Notes: generated from the letters alone by a model not told the origin. A stretch of 64,000 nt of DNA from a bacterium (GCA_023150945.1 JAKLJX010000014.1:62001-126000); one strand, 5' to 3'. Shown: positions 17,807 through 27,066, numbered from the stretch's first letter. Numbers and translations are program-made.

Positions 17807-18601
17807 TCACCCAACTTGTTCCTTCCCGTGAGGCCGGGAAGCTGCCGGGGGTAGTGGAACTGTATTCTTTCTTATTTTTGCTGGATCATAGCTTTCGGTC
17901 AGTCTTTGATATGCGGGCGGTTTGATATTCCGATTCGGCTTCAGCGCGGGGGTAATCGGTGCCGCCTGCTGCGGCGCCTCTGGCAGAGCCGAGCCTGCGG
18001 CTTGAGGTGGTTGTTGATCCTGCGGGCTCGGCGCATCCAATGCTTTCCCGGCCGCGACAACTGCGGCCGAAGTTTTGCTGTGATTTTCGCCTTCCATTTC
18101 TTCACTCCAAGAGTAAAATCCATACGCCACTGAAAACAAGACCAGCAGCACACCTGTACAAAGCATCATTCTGTATGCTGCAGCCAACCGTTTGAATTTT
18201 CGATTAGTCGTCACAAGATTCTGCTCATATGCCGTCTGATTTGCCTTTGCAAGTGTGTAGTAAATATCGATGAGTTCATTATCTTCAAAGAACTTTATCA
18301 TCTCAACGGTCAATGGAATCTTTAATACTTCATGAACTTGATGGATGCTAAAAATGATGAACCAACTTGCGACTACTGAGGCTGTTAACAGCATTCCGAT
18401 CAACATCAAGAGCCATTCAATCAGAGTATCAGGGGGCAGGAATCTGTCGATAGTCCATTTCAAAAAATATCCAGCGAGACCCAGCAAGAAAACAAGGGCA
18501 GTCAGATACAGCGATGCCTTTTGATCAACTCGGTTGAAACGATTTTGCTCCTCGAACAACAGTTTAATTGACAAATCATAAAGCTCCTTGTATTTTTCCA
18601 T
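17807..18601 (-). CDS. Three-TM membrane protein with cytoplasmic Pro-rich tail, AT-rich 5' half
   Basis: About 264 residues from MEKYKELYDL. A helical N-terminus containing EEQNRFNRVDQKA leads directly into TM1 (~30-48). TM2 is at ~62-85 and TM3 at ~143-163. A Gln/Pro/Ala-rich tail (~175-264) contains QDQQPPQAAGS. The 'EQ..R...D.KA-TM' arrangement resembles small prokaryotic membrane effector families (Pycsar/SLATT-like), but similarity is by eye only. The 5' half is about 32% GC on a sample line against ~60% around it, suggesting acquisition from elsewhere. GGGAGG lies 8 nt upstream of 18601; the adjacent ATG at 18604 is equally possible. It precedes 16987-17787 by 20 nt. Confidence 0.72.
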   Translation of the reverse strand: MEKYKELYDLSIKLLFEEQNRFNRVDQKASLYLTALVFLLGLAGYFLKWTIDRFLPPDTLIEWLLMLIGMLLTASVVASWFIIFSIHQVHEVLKIPLTVEMIKFFEDNELIDIYYTLAKANQTAYEQNLVTTNRKFKRLAAAYRMMLCTGVLLVLFSVAYGFYSWSEEMEGENHSKTSAAVVAAGKALDAPSPQDQQPPQAAGSALPEAPQQAAPITPALKPNRNIKPPAYQRLTESYDPAKIRKNTVPLPPAASRPHGKEQVG

Positions 18602-18632
18602 CATCCCGCCCTCCCAATGAGTCACAAAGAGT

Positions 18633-21221
18633 TTACCGTTCCCTCAACAGCGCATTGAACAAGAACCGGTACGTCGCCCGCATTTGCGCGCGGAACTGCG
18701 GCCGGAAGCCAAACAGCAGCACCCGCCCCTCTCCCAACGGCGCCTCCACCAGCGCGGCCTGCTCGCGCAAATACTCTTCGCCCTGCAGCCAACCGGAGAG
18801 CAGAAGTCCATGTGGCGGAAAAGTCAACACCGCCCTGCCCTTTTGCACACGAAATGCCGGGCCATTGGAAAAGAGCACCGCCACCTCGCGCGGCGCGCCA
18901 TAGGCCAAAGGATGATCGCTGTCGGCAATCACCCGCAGCAGCGAACCGGGCGCATTCAGCTTGCCCCGCTCGAGACCGGCAGTCACGTCCGCCACCTGCA
19001 GCCAGAAGTGATTCAGCACCAGTTCACAAGCAGACTCAAGGGTGATCAACGTGCCACCGCCATCGACAAACTGCCGCAGCTTGCGAATGCCCAATTCACC
19101 GAGGCCTCCGGCGTATTCCGCCGGCATTTGCGTTGGACTGTGGCCGGCCTCAAGGGTACTGGCTTTTTGGTCGGGCAAGATAATCACCTCAAATGAATTT
19201 CGCAAGTCTCGCGCAAGCAGGTCGGCATTCGACAACGCAGTGTAGGCAAAGCCGTAGTCTTCCAGCACCCAGCGTGTCCATCCTTCATCCATGTTGGCCA
19301 CCCAACTCTGATAGAGGCCAACGCGGCTGGCAGCCAGGGGCCGGCGCGGCAACGCCGGTGGTTGAGTGAGACCATAAAGTTCCACGGTACTCGGGCTGCC
19401 GTGCGGGCTGGCGAGGAGAGCATCATTACGCAACAAATCCCTTATCGCCCTGGCATTCTCTCCGCCTCCCACCAAAAACGTTCCGGCCGGCCAGGCGCGG
19501 TCGCCGGCCACGAATTCCTGCGCAACGGTTGCAACCGGCACGCCCTGCTTGAGCAGAGCATTGACAGCCCGATAGGAGGCCGTGTTGCGCCGGTCAAGCG
19601 CGAATAGGCCGGCCTCGGCCTCGCCGGTTACACGCACGCCGCCGGTGACCTCTGCCGGACGGCGCCGGCAATCCGGCATTTGTTCCACGGCAAAAACTTC
19701 CACGCCGAGAAAAAGCGGCAGAGTGTGCGCCGTCACATCGTAGGGCGCTTGCGGTTTGCCTTCGCGGCCAAGGATCTGGGGATACTCCTGCGTCGCGAGC
19801 AAGGCCTTGGCAAAACTGCCGAACGGTTGGCCGAGCGCCACGAGAAAATCGCCCTGGGTGAAGGGCGCACCGGCGGCGCGGAAATCCTCCTGGGCTTGAT
19901 GAATTTCGACCAGACCGGTTTGCAGAATGCCGAGCAAATCCAACAAGCCTTGCGGATCGAACTGCCGGCGGGGAATCACATAAGCGCCGGCGCTCTGGCA
20001 CGCTCTGCGCCTAACCTCAAACAAGCTGCGCAACCAAAACTCGCGCTGCTGCGCGGCATGTTGCAGGGCCGCTTTGGCGGCGGCCAGATCATATTCGACA
20101 ATGTCGCGCAGGCGCCAGAGGCCACCGGGCCAGGGCGCCGGAAAATTCCATGAACGCTGGCGGGCATCATAGCCCAGGCCGGCGCGCAATTCGCCGGGCT
20201 TGATCGTGACCGGGCTGGCGAGCGCCGCGCTGGCGGTCTCGATCAACAAGCGCACGCCCGCGTGATAGTGCGGATAAGCCCGCGCCGGCGACCAGGCATC
20301 GAAAATGGCGTTGCTCACCACACCGGTTTTGCCCTGGGCGGTCAACACGCCTTGCACATGCAGGCCGAGCTGATTCACCAGCGCCACTTGCACCGGATCC
20401 ACGTTGGGTTCGATCGGATCGAGATAAGGCGGCACGAACATGCGCGCGCCGGTGCCGCCCATCTGGTGCATGTCGAGCGTGAGGTGCGGATGCCAGAGGT
20501 TGTACAGCTTCGCGACGGTGAGGCGGGTTTCCTTTTGCGTGAACATGAACCAGTCGCGGTTGTTGTCGTGCCCGGCGTATTTGTGGTAAAGGCGCGGCAA
20601 CTCGGCGCGCTCGAACGGCGTGCCGAGGTACTTGCGATACCACTCCACTACCAGCAATTGGCCGTCGGGATTGTGGCAGGGCAGCACGATCGTTATCACG
20701 TTTTGCCGGATTGCGCGGCCCGCGGGCGATTCGTCCGTCACCAAGTCATAAGCCAGCTCCGGCGACATCTGGGTGGCGCCCACCTCGGTCGCGTGAATGC
20801 TGCAATTGATCAACACCACACTGCGCGCCTGTGCCAACAGCTCGGCAGCCTCGCGCTCCGCGAGCGGCCGCGGGTCTGCCAAGCGCGCCTGCACCCGCTG
20901 CCAGCGTTCGAGCTGCGCGAGATTTTCCGGTGCGCTGATGAAGGCCACGTACAGATCATTGCCCTCGGTGGTCTGGCCCAGGTTCTGCATCTGCAGCCGG
21001 TCGGAGGCCGCATCCAACTGTTTGAAGTAGGCAATGATCTGATGATAATCCGCCAGCTTGTGATCGCTGCCCAGGCGAAAGCCAAAATAGGATTCCGGTG
21101 GCGTAATATGGTTGGCAGCGCCTTCGGCCAGCCGCGCGTTTGCCGGCCCGGCGAGCGGCAGCAGTGCCGGCAGAGCAAGCAAGAGCAGTATATAGCGGCG
21201 CAGCAACTTCGGCAATGACAC
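18633..21221 (-). CDS. M14-like zinc carboxypeptidase, secreted
   Basis: The 862-residue protein begins with a signal peptide (SLPKLLRRYILLLLALPALLPLA, to ~residue 32). The M14 peptidase domain spans ~35-420. Zinc ligands are in INCSIHATEVG (HxxE, ~residue 150) and later in TLDMHQMGG, with NNRDWFMFTQKE between. The C-terminal half has a class-I amidotransferase-like Rossmann region (VIILPDQKA ... FVDGGGTLITLESACEL). Together this matches the large 'M14 metallopeptidase family' exoproteins that degrade peptides outside the cell. The start is taken as GTG at 21221, 4 nt after GGAGG (TTG at 21215 is also possible). Longer in-frame starts lack a ribosome site. Confidence 0.88.
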   Translation of the reverse strand: MSLPKLLRRYILLLLALPALLPLAGPANARLAEGAANHITPPESYFGFRLGSDHKLADYHQIIAYFKQLDAASDRLQMQNLGQTTEGNDLYVAFISAPENLAQLERWQRVQARLADPRPLAEREAAELLAQARSVVLINCSIHATEVGATQMSPELAYDLVTDESPAGRAIRQNVITIVLPCHNPDGQLLVVEWYRKYLGTPFERAELPRLYHKYAGHDNNRDWFMFTQKETRLTVAKLYNLWHPHLTLDMHQMGGTGARMFVPPYLDPIEPNVDPVQVALVNQLGLHVQGVLTAQGKTGVVSNAIFDAWSPARAYPHYHAGVRLLIETASAALASPVTIKPGELRAGLGYDARQRSWNFPAPWPGGLWRLRDIVEYDLAAAKAALQHAAQQREFWLRSLFEVRRRACQSAGAYVIPRRQFDPQGLLDLLGILQTGLVEIHQAQEDFRAAGAPFTQGDFLVALGQPFGSFAKALLATQEYPQILGREGKPQAPYDVTAHTLPLFLGVEVFAVEQMPDCRRRPAEVTGGVRVTGEAEAGLFALDRRNTASYRAVNALLKQGVPVATVAQEFVAGDRAWPAGTFLVGGGENARAIRDLLRNDALLASPHGSPSTVELYGLTQPPALPRRPLAASRVGLYQSWVANMDEGWTRWVLEDYGFAYTALSNADLLARDLRNSFEVIILPDQKASTLEAGHSPTQMPAEYAGGLGELGIRKLRQFVDGGGTLITLESACELVLNHFWLQVADVTAGLERGKLNAPGSLLRVIADSDHPLAYGAPREVAVLFSNGPAFRVQKGRAVLTFPPHGLLLSGWLQGEEYLREQAALVEAPLGEGRVLLFGFRPQFRAQMRATYRFLFNALLRER

Positions 21222-21312
21222 AAATCCTCCGTGGCGGATTCGGCGTGCAGGCTCGGTAAAATTGCCGGCCAATGTCACGAATTTCACCTGCAAAGGCAAG
21301 AGGGAATTGGGG

Positions 21313-21341
21313 TTGACAATCCAGGGTTGAATCTCTATCTT
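21313..21341 (+). promoter_or_regulatory. Promoter of the TlpA-like lipoprotein gene
   Basis: TTGACA (21313-21318), a 17-nt spacer and TATCTT (21336-21341), about 80 nt before the ATG at 21425. Confidence 0.65.
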
Positions 21342-21424
21342 GACCCGCAACGCAGCGCCCGGAGCGGCTGCATTGACACATGATGATTCAGGAAACGAAT
21401 GCAACCCTGCCGCTTGGGAGCGAT

Positions 21425-22672
21425 ATGAAAACCAGTCTCGTCCTGCTCGCCGTGCTGGGCACCATCGTTTTTTTCAACACCTCCTGCCAGCGCAACAGCC
21501 TTCCACAAAAATCAAACTGGCGCGGAACCGCCGCGCTCGCCGACGGTCGCCAACTGACATTTCACCTGCACCTCGATCTCACCGCGGCGCCGCCTTCCGG
21601 CTACTTCATTGTCGGAAACGAAATCACGCCCATTCCGGAAATCGCGGCGGCCGGCGATTCGCTGTATTTCAACTTTTCAGAATACGGCGCGCAAATGCGG
21701 GCCCGGTGGCAGGATGACCGGCTGCAGGGTGAATATTTGCGCTTTCGCCGCGACACCACTTCCTTCACCTTCACCGCGACGCCGATAACGCCGGCGCAGC
21801 CCGCCCCGACGGCCCACCCCGGCGTGCCGCCCGTCGGCTCATACCGCGTCTATTTCGAGAGCGACAGTGCCAGCACCGCTACGTTTTGGGCAAAGGGTGA
21901 TTCGATCTTCGGCACGATTATCGAACCCAGCGGCGACTACGGCCTGCTGGCGGGCACCCAGAACGAGAAGCGTGTGCAGCTCCATCGCTTCACCGGCTGG
22001 CAGGCGATGATGATCGAGCTGGAACAAGCCCAGGGCGATTGGGCCGGCACGCTTTACGTGCGCGCGGAAAAGCCCTCCCATTTCAGACTGAAACCGCTGC
22101 GCGAATCATCGGCTGCAACTCAGCGCGCGCCGCAGACTTTCATGAAAAACCCGGCAGCGCCTTTCCACTTCAGCGGCGTGACGCTGGCAGGCGATTCGGT
22201 CACCAGCACGGAGGCGCGTTTTCAGGGCAAGGCGTTGCTGATCGACATCATGGGAAGCTGGTGCCACAATTGCATGGATGCCGCGCCGTTGCTGCAGCAA
22301 CTCCATGCCGAATTTCACGACGCCGGGCTGGAGGTGGTGTCGCTGGCCTTCGAAATCAAAGATGATTTTGCGGCGGCGCAGAAGAATCTCGGCCTGTTTC
22401 AACGGCGCTACGGCCTCACCTTCCCAATTCTGTTTTGCGGCAGCACCGCCGAGGCCAACGTGCAGGCGCGCCTCAAAAGCCATATCGCAGGATTCCGCGG
22501 CTACCCCACTACGATCTTCGTCGGCCGCGACGGCCTGGTGCATGCGATCCACTCCGGTTTCCACGGCCCGGGCACCGGCGAGAGGTTTCAACAGCAGATT
22601 CAAGAGTATTATGAGACGGTGAAGGAGTTGTTGCAGGGTGAGGGAAGCAGGCAGGGGCTTTCGAGCAGGTGA
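21425..22672 (+). CDS. TlpA/thioredoxin-fold lipoprotein (disulfide reductase-like)
   Basis: 415 residues. An N-terminal lipoprotein signal (VLLAVLGTIVFFNTSC, Cys ~21) is followed by a ~230-residue beta-rich region. A C-terminal thioredoxin-like (TlpA/AhpC-TSA) domain spans ~255-400. It has the redox motif in IMGSWCHNCMDAAPLL (CxxC = C-H-N-C) and the cis-Pro region FRGYPTTIFVGRDG. It probably reduces or isomerises disulfides in the periplasm. The beta-rich N-terminal half resembles DUF4369-type regions of FCB-group TlpA proteins, by layout only. A hairpin at 22744-22766 probably ends the transcript. Confidence 0.88.
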   Translation: MKTSLVLLAVLGTIVFFNTSCQRNSLPQKSNWRGTAALADGRQLTFHLHLDLTAAPPSGYFIVGNEITPIPEIAAAGDSLYFNFSEYGAQMRARWQDDRLQGEYLRFRRDTTSFTFTATPITPAQPAPTAHPGVPPVGSYRVYFESDSASTATFWAKGDSIFGTIIEPSGDYGLLAGTQNEKRVQLHRFTGWQAMMIELEQAQGDWAGTLYVRAEKPSHFRLKPLRESSAATQRAPQTFMKNPAAPFHFSGVTLAGDSVTSTEARFQGKALLIDIMGSWCHNCMDAAPLLQQLHAEFHDAGLEVVSLAFEIKDDFAAAQKNLGLFQRRYGLTFPILFCGSTAEANVQARLKSHIAGFRGYPTTIFVGRDGLVHAIHSGFHGPGTGERFQQQIQEYYETVKELLQGEGSRQGLSSR

Positions 22673-22743
22673 TGGGGGGGAGAATGTCAAACGCTCGGGC
22701 GGTAGTGGTTCGGAATATTCCTGTGTCTGTCCGAGAAATGTTC

Positions 22744-22766
22744 AGCCTTGGCTGAGCCAAGGCTTT
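22744..22766 (+). terminator. Hairpin downstream of the TlpA-like gene
   Basis: Perfect 9-bp stem AGCCTTGGC / GCCAAGGCT with a 3-nt loop, followed by TT. The short T tract makes efficiency uncertain. It separates the TlpA gene from the CHAT gene. Confidence 0.5.
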
Positions 22767-22903
22767 GGCAGGATTCCACTGAGTCCAAATCCAACCTCCG
22801 GCGGGTATCCCACGGCCCAGCCGCGAGGAGTCTGGCTGGAAAGACATCCAGTTTTCGGACGACCGTTACTCTGGAGTGAATCGTCAAGAATCAGGGGTAA
22901 AAA

Positions 22904-25900
22904 ATGCTCGAACTCTCCCTCCGCTTCGAATCCGACGAAAAAGACCAAGACTCCCCCATCGGCGTCTCTCTGTTTCGTCCCGACACCGGCACTTCAACCC
23001 AACTCGCTGAATTCGAGCCCCCGCTCGATGACGCCGTGCTCGCAGACTTGCGATGGTATTTGGAAACCTTCTCCGTTTGGCCCACCGGCCCGGATTATAT
23101 TCGCGCCACGAACATCGAAGCCAAGCTCGAAGACTGGGGACGCAGCTTGTTGGAAAGCGCCACCCGCGAGCGCGAGGCCGCGCAGCTCTGGCAGCAATTT
23201 CTCGATAGCGACGGCGAAAGCAAACTCGTCACCATCGACGCCACCGATCCGCGCGTGTTGCGTCTGCCGTGGGAATTGCTCGCCGATGAAGGCGGCCATC
23301 TCTTTCCGCGCGGCTTGAGCGTGCGCCGGCGCTTGCGCAAAACCACCGCGACGCCCACCAAGCCCTTCAGCCTGCCGGTGCGCGTGTTGATGGTCATCTC
23401 CCGTCCCGAAGAAGCCGGCTTCATCGACCCGCGCGCCGACGCCCTCGCTCTGCTCGAGGCTTTGGACGGCCTCGGCAACGCCGCCGAAGTCGAATTTCTT
23501 TATCCGCCCACGCTCGCGGCTTTGACCAAGCGCCTGCGCGATAAAAACGCCCCGGCCATTCACGTGGTGCATTTTGACGGCCACGGCGTGTACGACGCCC
23601 GCCTCGGACTCGGCCATCTGCTCTTTGAAAATGACACGCACCATGAAGATCGCGTCGATGCCAATCGTCTCGGCACCCTGCTTTCCGATTGCAAAGTGCC
23701 GCTCATGGTGCTGAGCGCCTGCCAAAGCGCCATGCAAAAGGAAACCAACCCCTACGCCAGCGTGGCAGCGCGGCTCATTCGCTCCGGCGTCGGCAGCGTG
23801 CTGGCGATGAACTACTCGGTGTTGGTCGCCGCCACCAAAAAATTTGTCGCCGCTTTTTACGCGGGCCTCGCCAGCGCCAAAACCATCGGCCAGGCCGTGG
23901 AAGAAGGCCGCGTCGCCCTGCATGCCGACGAAGACCGCCACACCTTCACCCGGCGCAATGAAGAAGGCGAGCTGGTGGAAGAAACCGTGCGCCTGCGCGA
24001 TTGGTTTCTGCCCGCGCTTTATCAGCAAGCCAGCGATCCGGTGGTTTTCGCGCCGCAGTCTCAACCTGCTGCGATAGCCGCGCCCAAAACCATGCCGCCA
24101 GCATTGACCAATCCCAATCTCCCCGGCGGTTTGCCGGCTGCCTCGAAATATGGCTTTCATGGCCGCAGCCGCGAGCTGCTGCAGCTCGAGCGCGCCTTTG
24201 CCAAACATGCCATCGTGGTGCTGCACGGCTTTGGCGGCATGGGCAAAACCACTTTGGCCGCTGAGGCCGGACGCTGGCTCTATCGCACGCGTCGCTTCCC
24301 CGGTGGCGCCGCGTTTGTGAGCTTTGAGCACGGCGGCTCATTGCAGCAACTGTGCTCGTGGGTGGGACAAGCCGTGAGCGGCGATCCCGATTTTGTGATC
24401 GGCGACGGCGACCCGGTGGCCCGCATTGCCCGCCTGTTGCAGGAAAAACCGGCGCTGGTGATTCTCGATAACTTTGAATCCGTGCTCGGCCGCAGCCCGC
24501 TGATGCCCGCTGAAGAATTGAAAGCCGTGCTCGATGCCGTGTGTTTGTGGGCAACCAGTAACGTCACTCCCGCGAAAGCGGGAGTCTCTCCGCACGGCTC
24601 GCGACTTTTGATCACCACCCGCGATACTAATTTCAATGACAGCCGCTTCAGCCCCTCGCAAGCGTGCCGGCATGTTGCTCTGCAAGGATTGGCGCCCCAC
24701 GACGCGCTGGAATTAGCTGCCGTGGTCTTGGAAACCAACGGCATTGACCGCGCGAAAGTGAGCCGGCAAGATTTGCAGGATTTGATGGAGCGCTTGGGCG
24801 GCCACCCGCTGTCGCTGAATTTGGTGCTGCCGCATTTGCAGAAACACACCGCCGCCGAGCTTTCCGCCCGCTTTGAAGCGCTGCTGCCCGGCTTCAAAGA
24901 AGGCGCGGCCAAAGAGCGCAATGAGAGCTTGGAAGTCTCCTTGCAATTTTCTCTGCAACGTTTGGGAGAAGCGACCCGCGCCGCTTTGCCCGACTTGGCG
25001 GTTTTTCAAGGCGGGGCGATGGAAAATAGTATTATCCCTATTACACAGATGAACGAAGAACTGTGGCAAAAGGCACGAAAAGAGTTGGAACAAGCAGCAT
25101 TGTTAATAGTAGAGAACCTGCCTAACTTGAGAGATCCATACTTACGTTTTCACCCCACGTTGCTACCCTATTTGGAGACCCAACTTCCTGAAACGCGTCG
25201 GGTAGAATTAGAGGAGCGTTATTGGCGCGTTTATCGAAGCGCTGCTGAGGCATTGTACGAACTCGACACCAAATATCCGCGCGAAGCCCGTGCCATCGCT
25301 GTACGTGAACTACCAAACCTGCTGCACGCCATTCGGCTAGCTATGACCGCCAGAGAACTTGACACAGTGGTGGATTTTGCTTATAGGATTGCAAAATTTC
25401 TAGATGGTTTTGGCCGGTGGCGTGAGCGCGACTTCATGATGAAGACGATCGAACAATTGGCTAATGAACAAATGAAGGGAGTAGCCACTGATGAAGGAAA
25501 GCTGAGCCGAACGGAATATTTAATGATGCTAAACCAAGGCGATGCATTATTACAACAAGGCTTTGCAGCTAATGCAGAACAAGCTTTTCATAAGCTATTA
25601 AAATGGTTGGAAAGTAGTATAACCACTAGTGAAACGGCCTATTATAGAGCTACTACATATGCTAAACTGGGTCGTTGTTTGGGCATACAAGGTCGTGCTA
25701 TTGATGCAATAGAATGGCATATCAAAGCGATACGATGGTTCGAACCCCTAAGTAAGACTGATAAAAACGCGTGCAAAATGCTGGGTACAATATGTGCAGA
25801 CTTGGCTGCAGATCTAACTGACCTAGGGCGATTTGAAGAGGCACAACAAGTATTTAATAGCGGACTTGAAATTTCTAAAAAGATTGAGGACCATGCTCAA

Positions 25901-26455
25901 GTAGCTGTTACAATAGGTCAAATGGGTACTTTAGCTTTGCAGCAAAACCATTTGGCTGAGGCAAAAGGGTTATATACCGAAGCACTGGAACGATTTCAGA
26001 AGCTGACTGATTTGGAAAATGAATCTGCTATGTGGCACCAACTTGGCAGGGTTGCAGAAGAAGCTGGAGATTGGGATGAAGCAGAACGCTATTACCGAGA
26101 GGCCGTACGTCTAAAAGAGCAAATTGGCGGCGATTTACTCTCTTTAGCGTTAACCTATAATAATCTTGGTAGAGTAGCAAATGCTGCTAGGCGTATAAAA
26201 GATGCTGAACGCTGGTATTTACGGACGATCGAGTTAAGTGAAAAAATAAAAAACCCTAAGTTGCTGGCAGGCACATTCATTAATCTTGCTGATCTCTATC
26301 TTTCCCAAGACCTACTCAACGAAGCAGAGCAGTATACCAAACGCGCGATAGCCATCATGGAGACAATTGATCTATCCATTGAACCTTGGAGAATCAACAA
26401 TTTACTCGCGAGAATCGCCCAGGCCAAAGGTAATGCCCGAGAAACAACACAGTGA
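22904..26455 (+). CDS. CHAT-family protease fused to STAND/NB-ARC-type NTPase and TPR repeats
   Basis: A 1183-residue multidomain protein. A short N-terminal domain (~1-155) leads into a CHAT (caspase-like) protease domain (~155-380). The predicted catalytic dyad is His227 (HFDGHG) and Cys273 (LSACQS). A STAND-type NTPase follows (~415-700): Walker A GFGGMGKTT (442-450), Walker B ALVILDNFE (517-525) and a sensor-like LLITTRD (568-574). The C-terminal ~450 residues carry TPR-type helices (e.g. YRATTYAKLGRCLGIQGRAI, ALTYNNLGRVANAARRIKDA). This 'effector-NTPase-repeat sensor' order is that of NLR-like immune or cell-death proteins. The start at 22904 has AGGGG ~7 nt upstream. GC drops from ~63% (NTPase) to ~40% (TPR part) within the gene, and a palindromic element is inserted in frame at 24559-24590. 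The stop overlaps the next gene by GTGA. Confidence 0.9.
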   Translation: MLELSLRFESDEKDQDSPIGVSLFRPDTGTSTQLAEFEPPLDDAVLADLRWYLETFSVWPTGPDYIRATNIEAKLEDWGRSLLESATREREAAQLWQQFLDSDGESKLVTIDATDPRVLRLPWELLADEGGHLFPRGLSVRRRLRKTTATPTKPFSLPVRVLMVISRPEEAGFIDPRADALALLEALDGLGNAAEVEFLYPPTLAALTKRLRDKNAPAIHVVHFDGHGVYDARLGLGHLLFENDTHHEDRVDANRLGTLLSDCKVPLMVLSACQSAMQKETNPYASVAARLIRSGVGSVLAMNYSVLVAATKKFVAAFYAGLASAKTIGQAVEEGRVALHADEDRHTFTRRNEEGELVEETVRLRDWFLPALYQQASDPVVFAPQSQPAAIAAPKTMPPALTNPNLPGGLPAASKYGFHGRSRELLQLERAFAKHAIVVLHGFGGMGKTTLAAEAGRWLYRTRRFPGGAAFVSFEHGGSLQQLCSWVGQAVSGDPDFVIGDGDPVARIARLLQEKPALVILDNFESVLGRSPLMPAEELKAVLDAVCLWATSNVTPAKAGVSPHGSRLLITTRDTNFNDSRFSPSQACRHVALQGLAPHDALELAAVVLETNGIDRAKVSRQDLQDLMERLGGHPLSLNLVLPHLQKHTAAELSARFEALLPGFKEGAAKERNESLEVSLQFSLQRLGEATRAALPDLAVFQGGAMENSIIPITQMNEELWQKARKELEQAALLIVENLPNLRDPYLRFHPTLLPYLETQLPETRRVELEERYWRVYRSAAEALYELDTKYPREARAIAVRELPNLLHAIRLAMTARELDTVVDFAYRIAKFLDGFGRWRERDFMMKTIEQLANEQMKGVATDEGKLSRTEYLMMLNQGDALLQQGFAANAEQAFHKLLKWLESSITTSETAYYRATTYAKLGRCLGIQGRAIDAIEWHIKAIRWFEPLSKTDKNACKMLGTICADLAADLTDLGRFEEAQQVFNSGLEISKKIEDHAQVAVTIGQMGTLALQQNHLAEAKGLYTEALERFQKLTDLENESAMWHQLGRVAEEAGDWDEAERYYREAVRLKEQIGGDLLSLALTYNNLGRVANAARRIKDAERWYLRTIELSEKIKNPKLLAGTFINLADLYLSQDLLNEAEQYTKRAIAIMETIDLSIEPWRINNLLARIAQAKGNARETTQ
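24566..24585. repeat. 'PAKAG' palindromic repeat inserted in the CHAT gene
   Basis: ACTCCCGC-GAAA-GCGGGAGT, a perfect 8-bp stem with a GAAA loop, read in frame as VTPAKAGVS. It sits between the Walker B region and the LLITTRD strand, a loop position. This is the well-known type of dispersed 'TCCCGCGAAAGCGGGA' intergenic repeat; only one copy was noticed here. Confidence 0.75.
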
Positions 26456-27066
26456 TAGCGCAAAAGCACAAAATAGCTTTTTGCCTACCACGGCGCAGTA
26501 TACCAACTCCCCAATGGGCGCCGGCGTTCATTCAAACCGTTGCCGCCGCCGCGCAGGGCAATGCCAACGCCAAAAGCGAAGTGGGAAAAATTTTGCCCCA
26601 ACTCGAAGCAGGAGGTTGGCAAAATTTGGTTGCCGCCATCCGGCGCATGCTGGCAGGTGAGAACGATTTTGATAAGCTTCGCACCGAACTTGATCATCAA
26701 GATGCCTACATCGTCCGCCGCATCCTCGCGGCATTATCCGGTGAACCTGCACCAAGCGAACGCGCCATGCCAACCGGCGAGGCAACGGCACAGCAAGAAG
26801 AAAGCGAAGACGAAGCGCAAGGCATAACCCTAGATGATCTGCTCAAATTCGTCGCCCTCGCCTGCCAGCCGAACGCGCCGCCGCAACTCGTCGAACAAAT
26901 GCGCGACCTCGCGCAAAGCCTGCAATCACCCAAAGCGCCGCCGGAAATGCACGCCCTCGGCCGCGTCCTCGCCGCCCTTCTCTCCGGCGAGCGCAACCCC
27001 GAGCTCTCCGCCCTCCCGCCGGAGCTGGCGAGCAAAATTCGGGAGCATTTGGCAGCGTTGCTGTAA
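26452..27066 (+). CDS. Small helical protein translationally coupled to the CHAT-NTPase-TPR gene
   Basis: 204 residues, starting with GTG inside a GTGA overlap with the CHAT gene stop, so its translation is probably coupled. It is all-helical: a core at ~30-95 (SEVGKILPQLEAGGWQNLVA, then RRMLAGENDFDKLRTEL and DAYIVRRILAALSGE), an acidic linker (QQEESEDEAQ), and a second helical part to the end. The core resembles tails found after TPR arrays in some NTPase/TPR proteins, so it may be a detached C-terminal piece, a regulator, or the protease substrate. No named family was recognised. GC returns to ~62% here, unlike the AT-rich end of the upstream gene. Confidence 0.75.
   Translation: MIAQKHKIAFCLPRRSIPTPQWAPAFIQTVAAAAQGNANAKSEVGKILPQLEAGGWQNLVAAIRRMLAGENDFDKLRTELDHQDAYIVRRILAALSGEPAPSERAMPTGEATAQQEESEDEAQGITLDDLLKFVALACQPNAPPQLVEQMRDLAQSLQSPKAPPEMHALGRVLAALLSGERNPELSALPPELASKIREHLAALL

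Noticed and set aside
26452-27066. Small partner protein as a bacterial gasdermin
   Set aside because: CHAT-like proteases can activate gasdermins, but this protein is all-helical, acidic-linked and lacks the N-terminal Cys/beta-sheet pattern of bacterial gasdermins.
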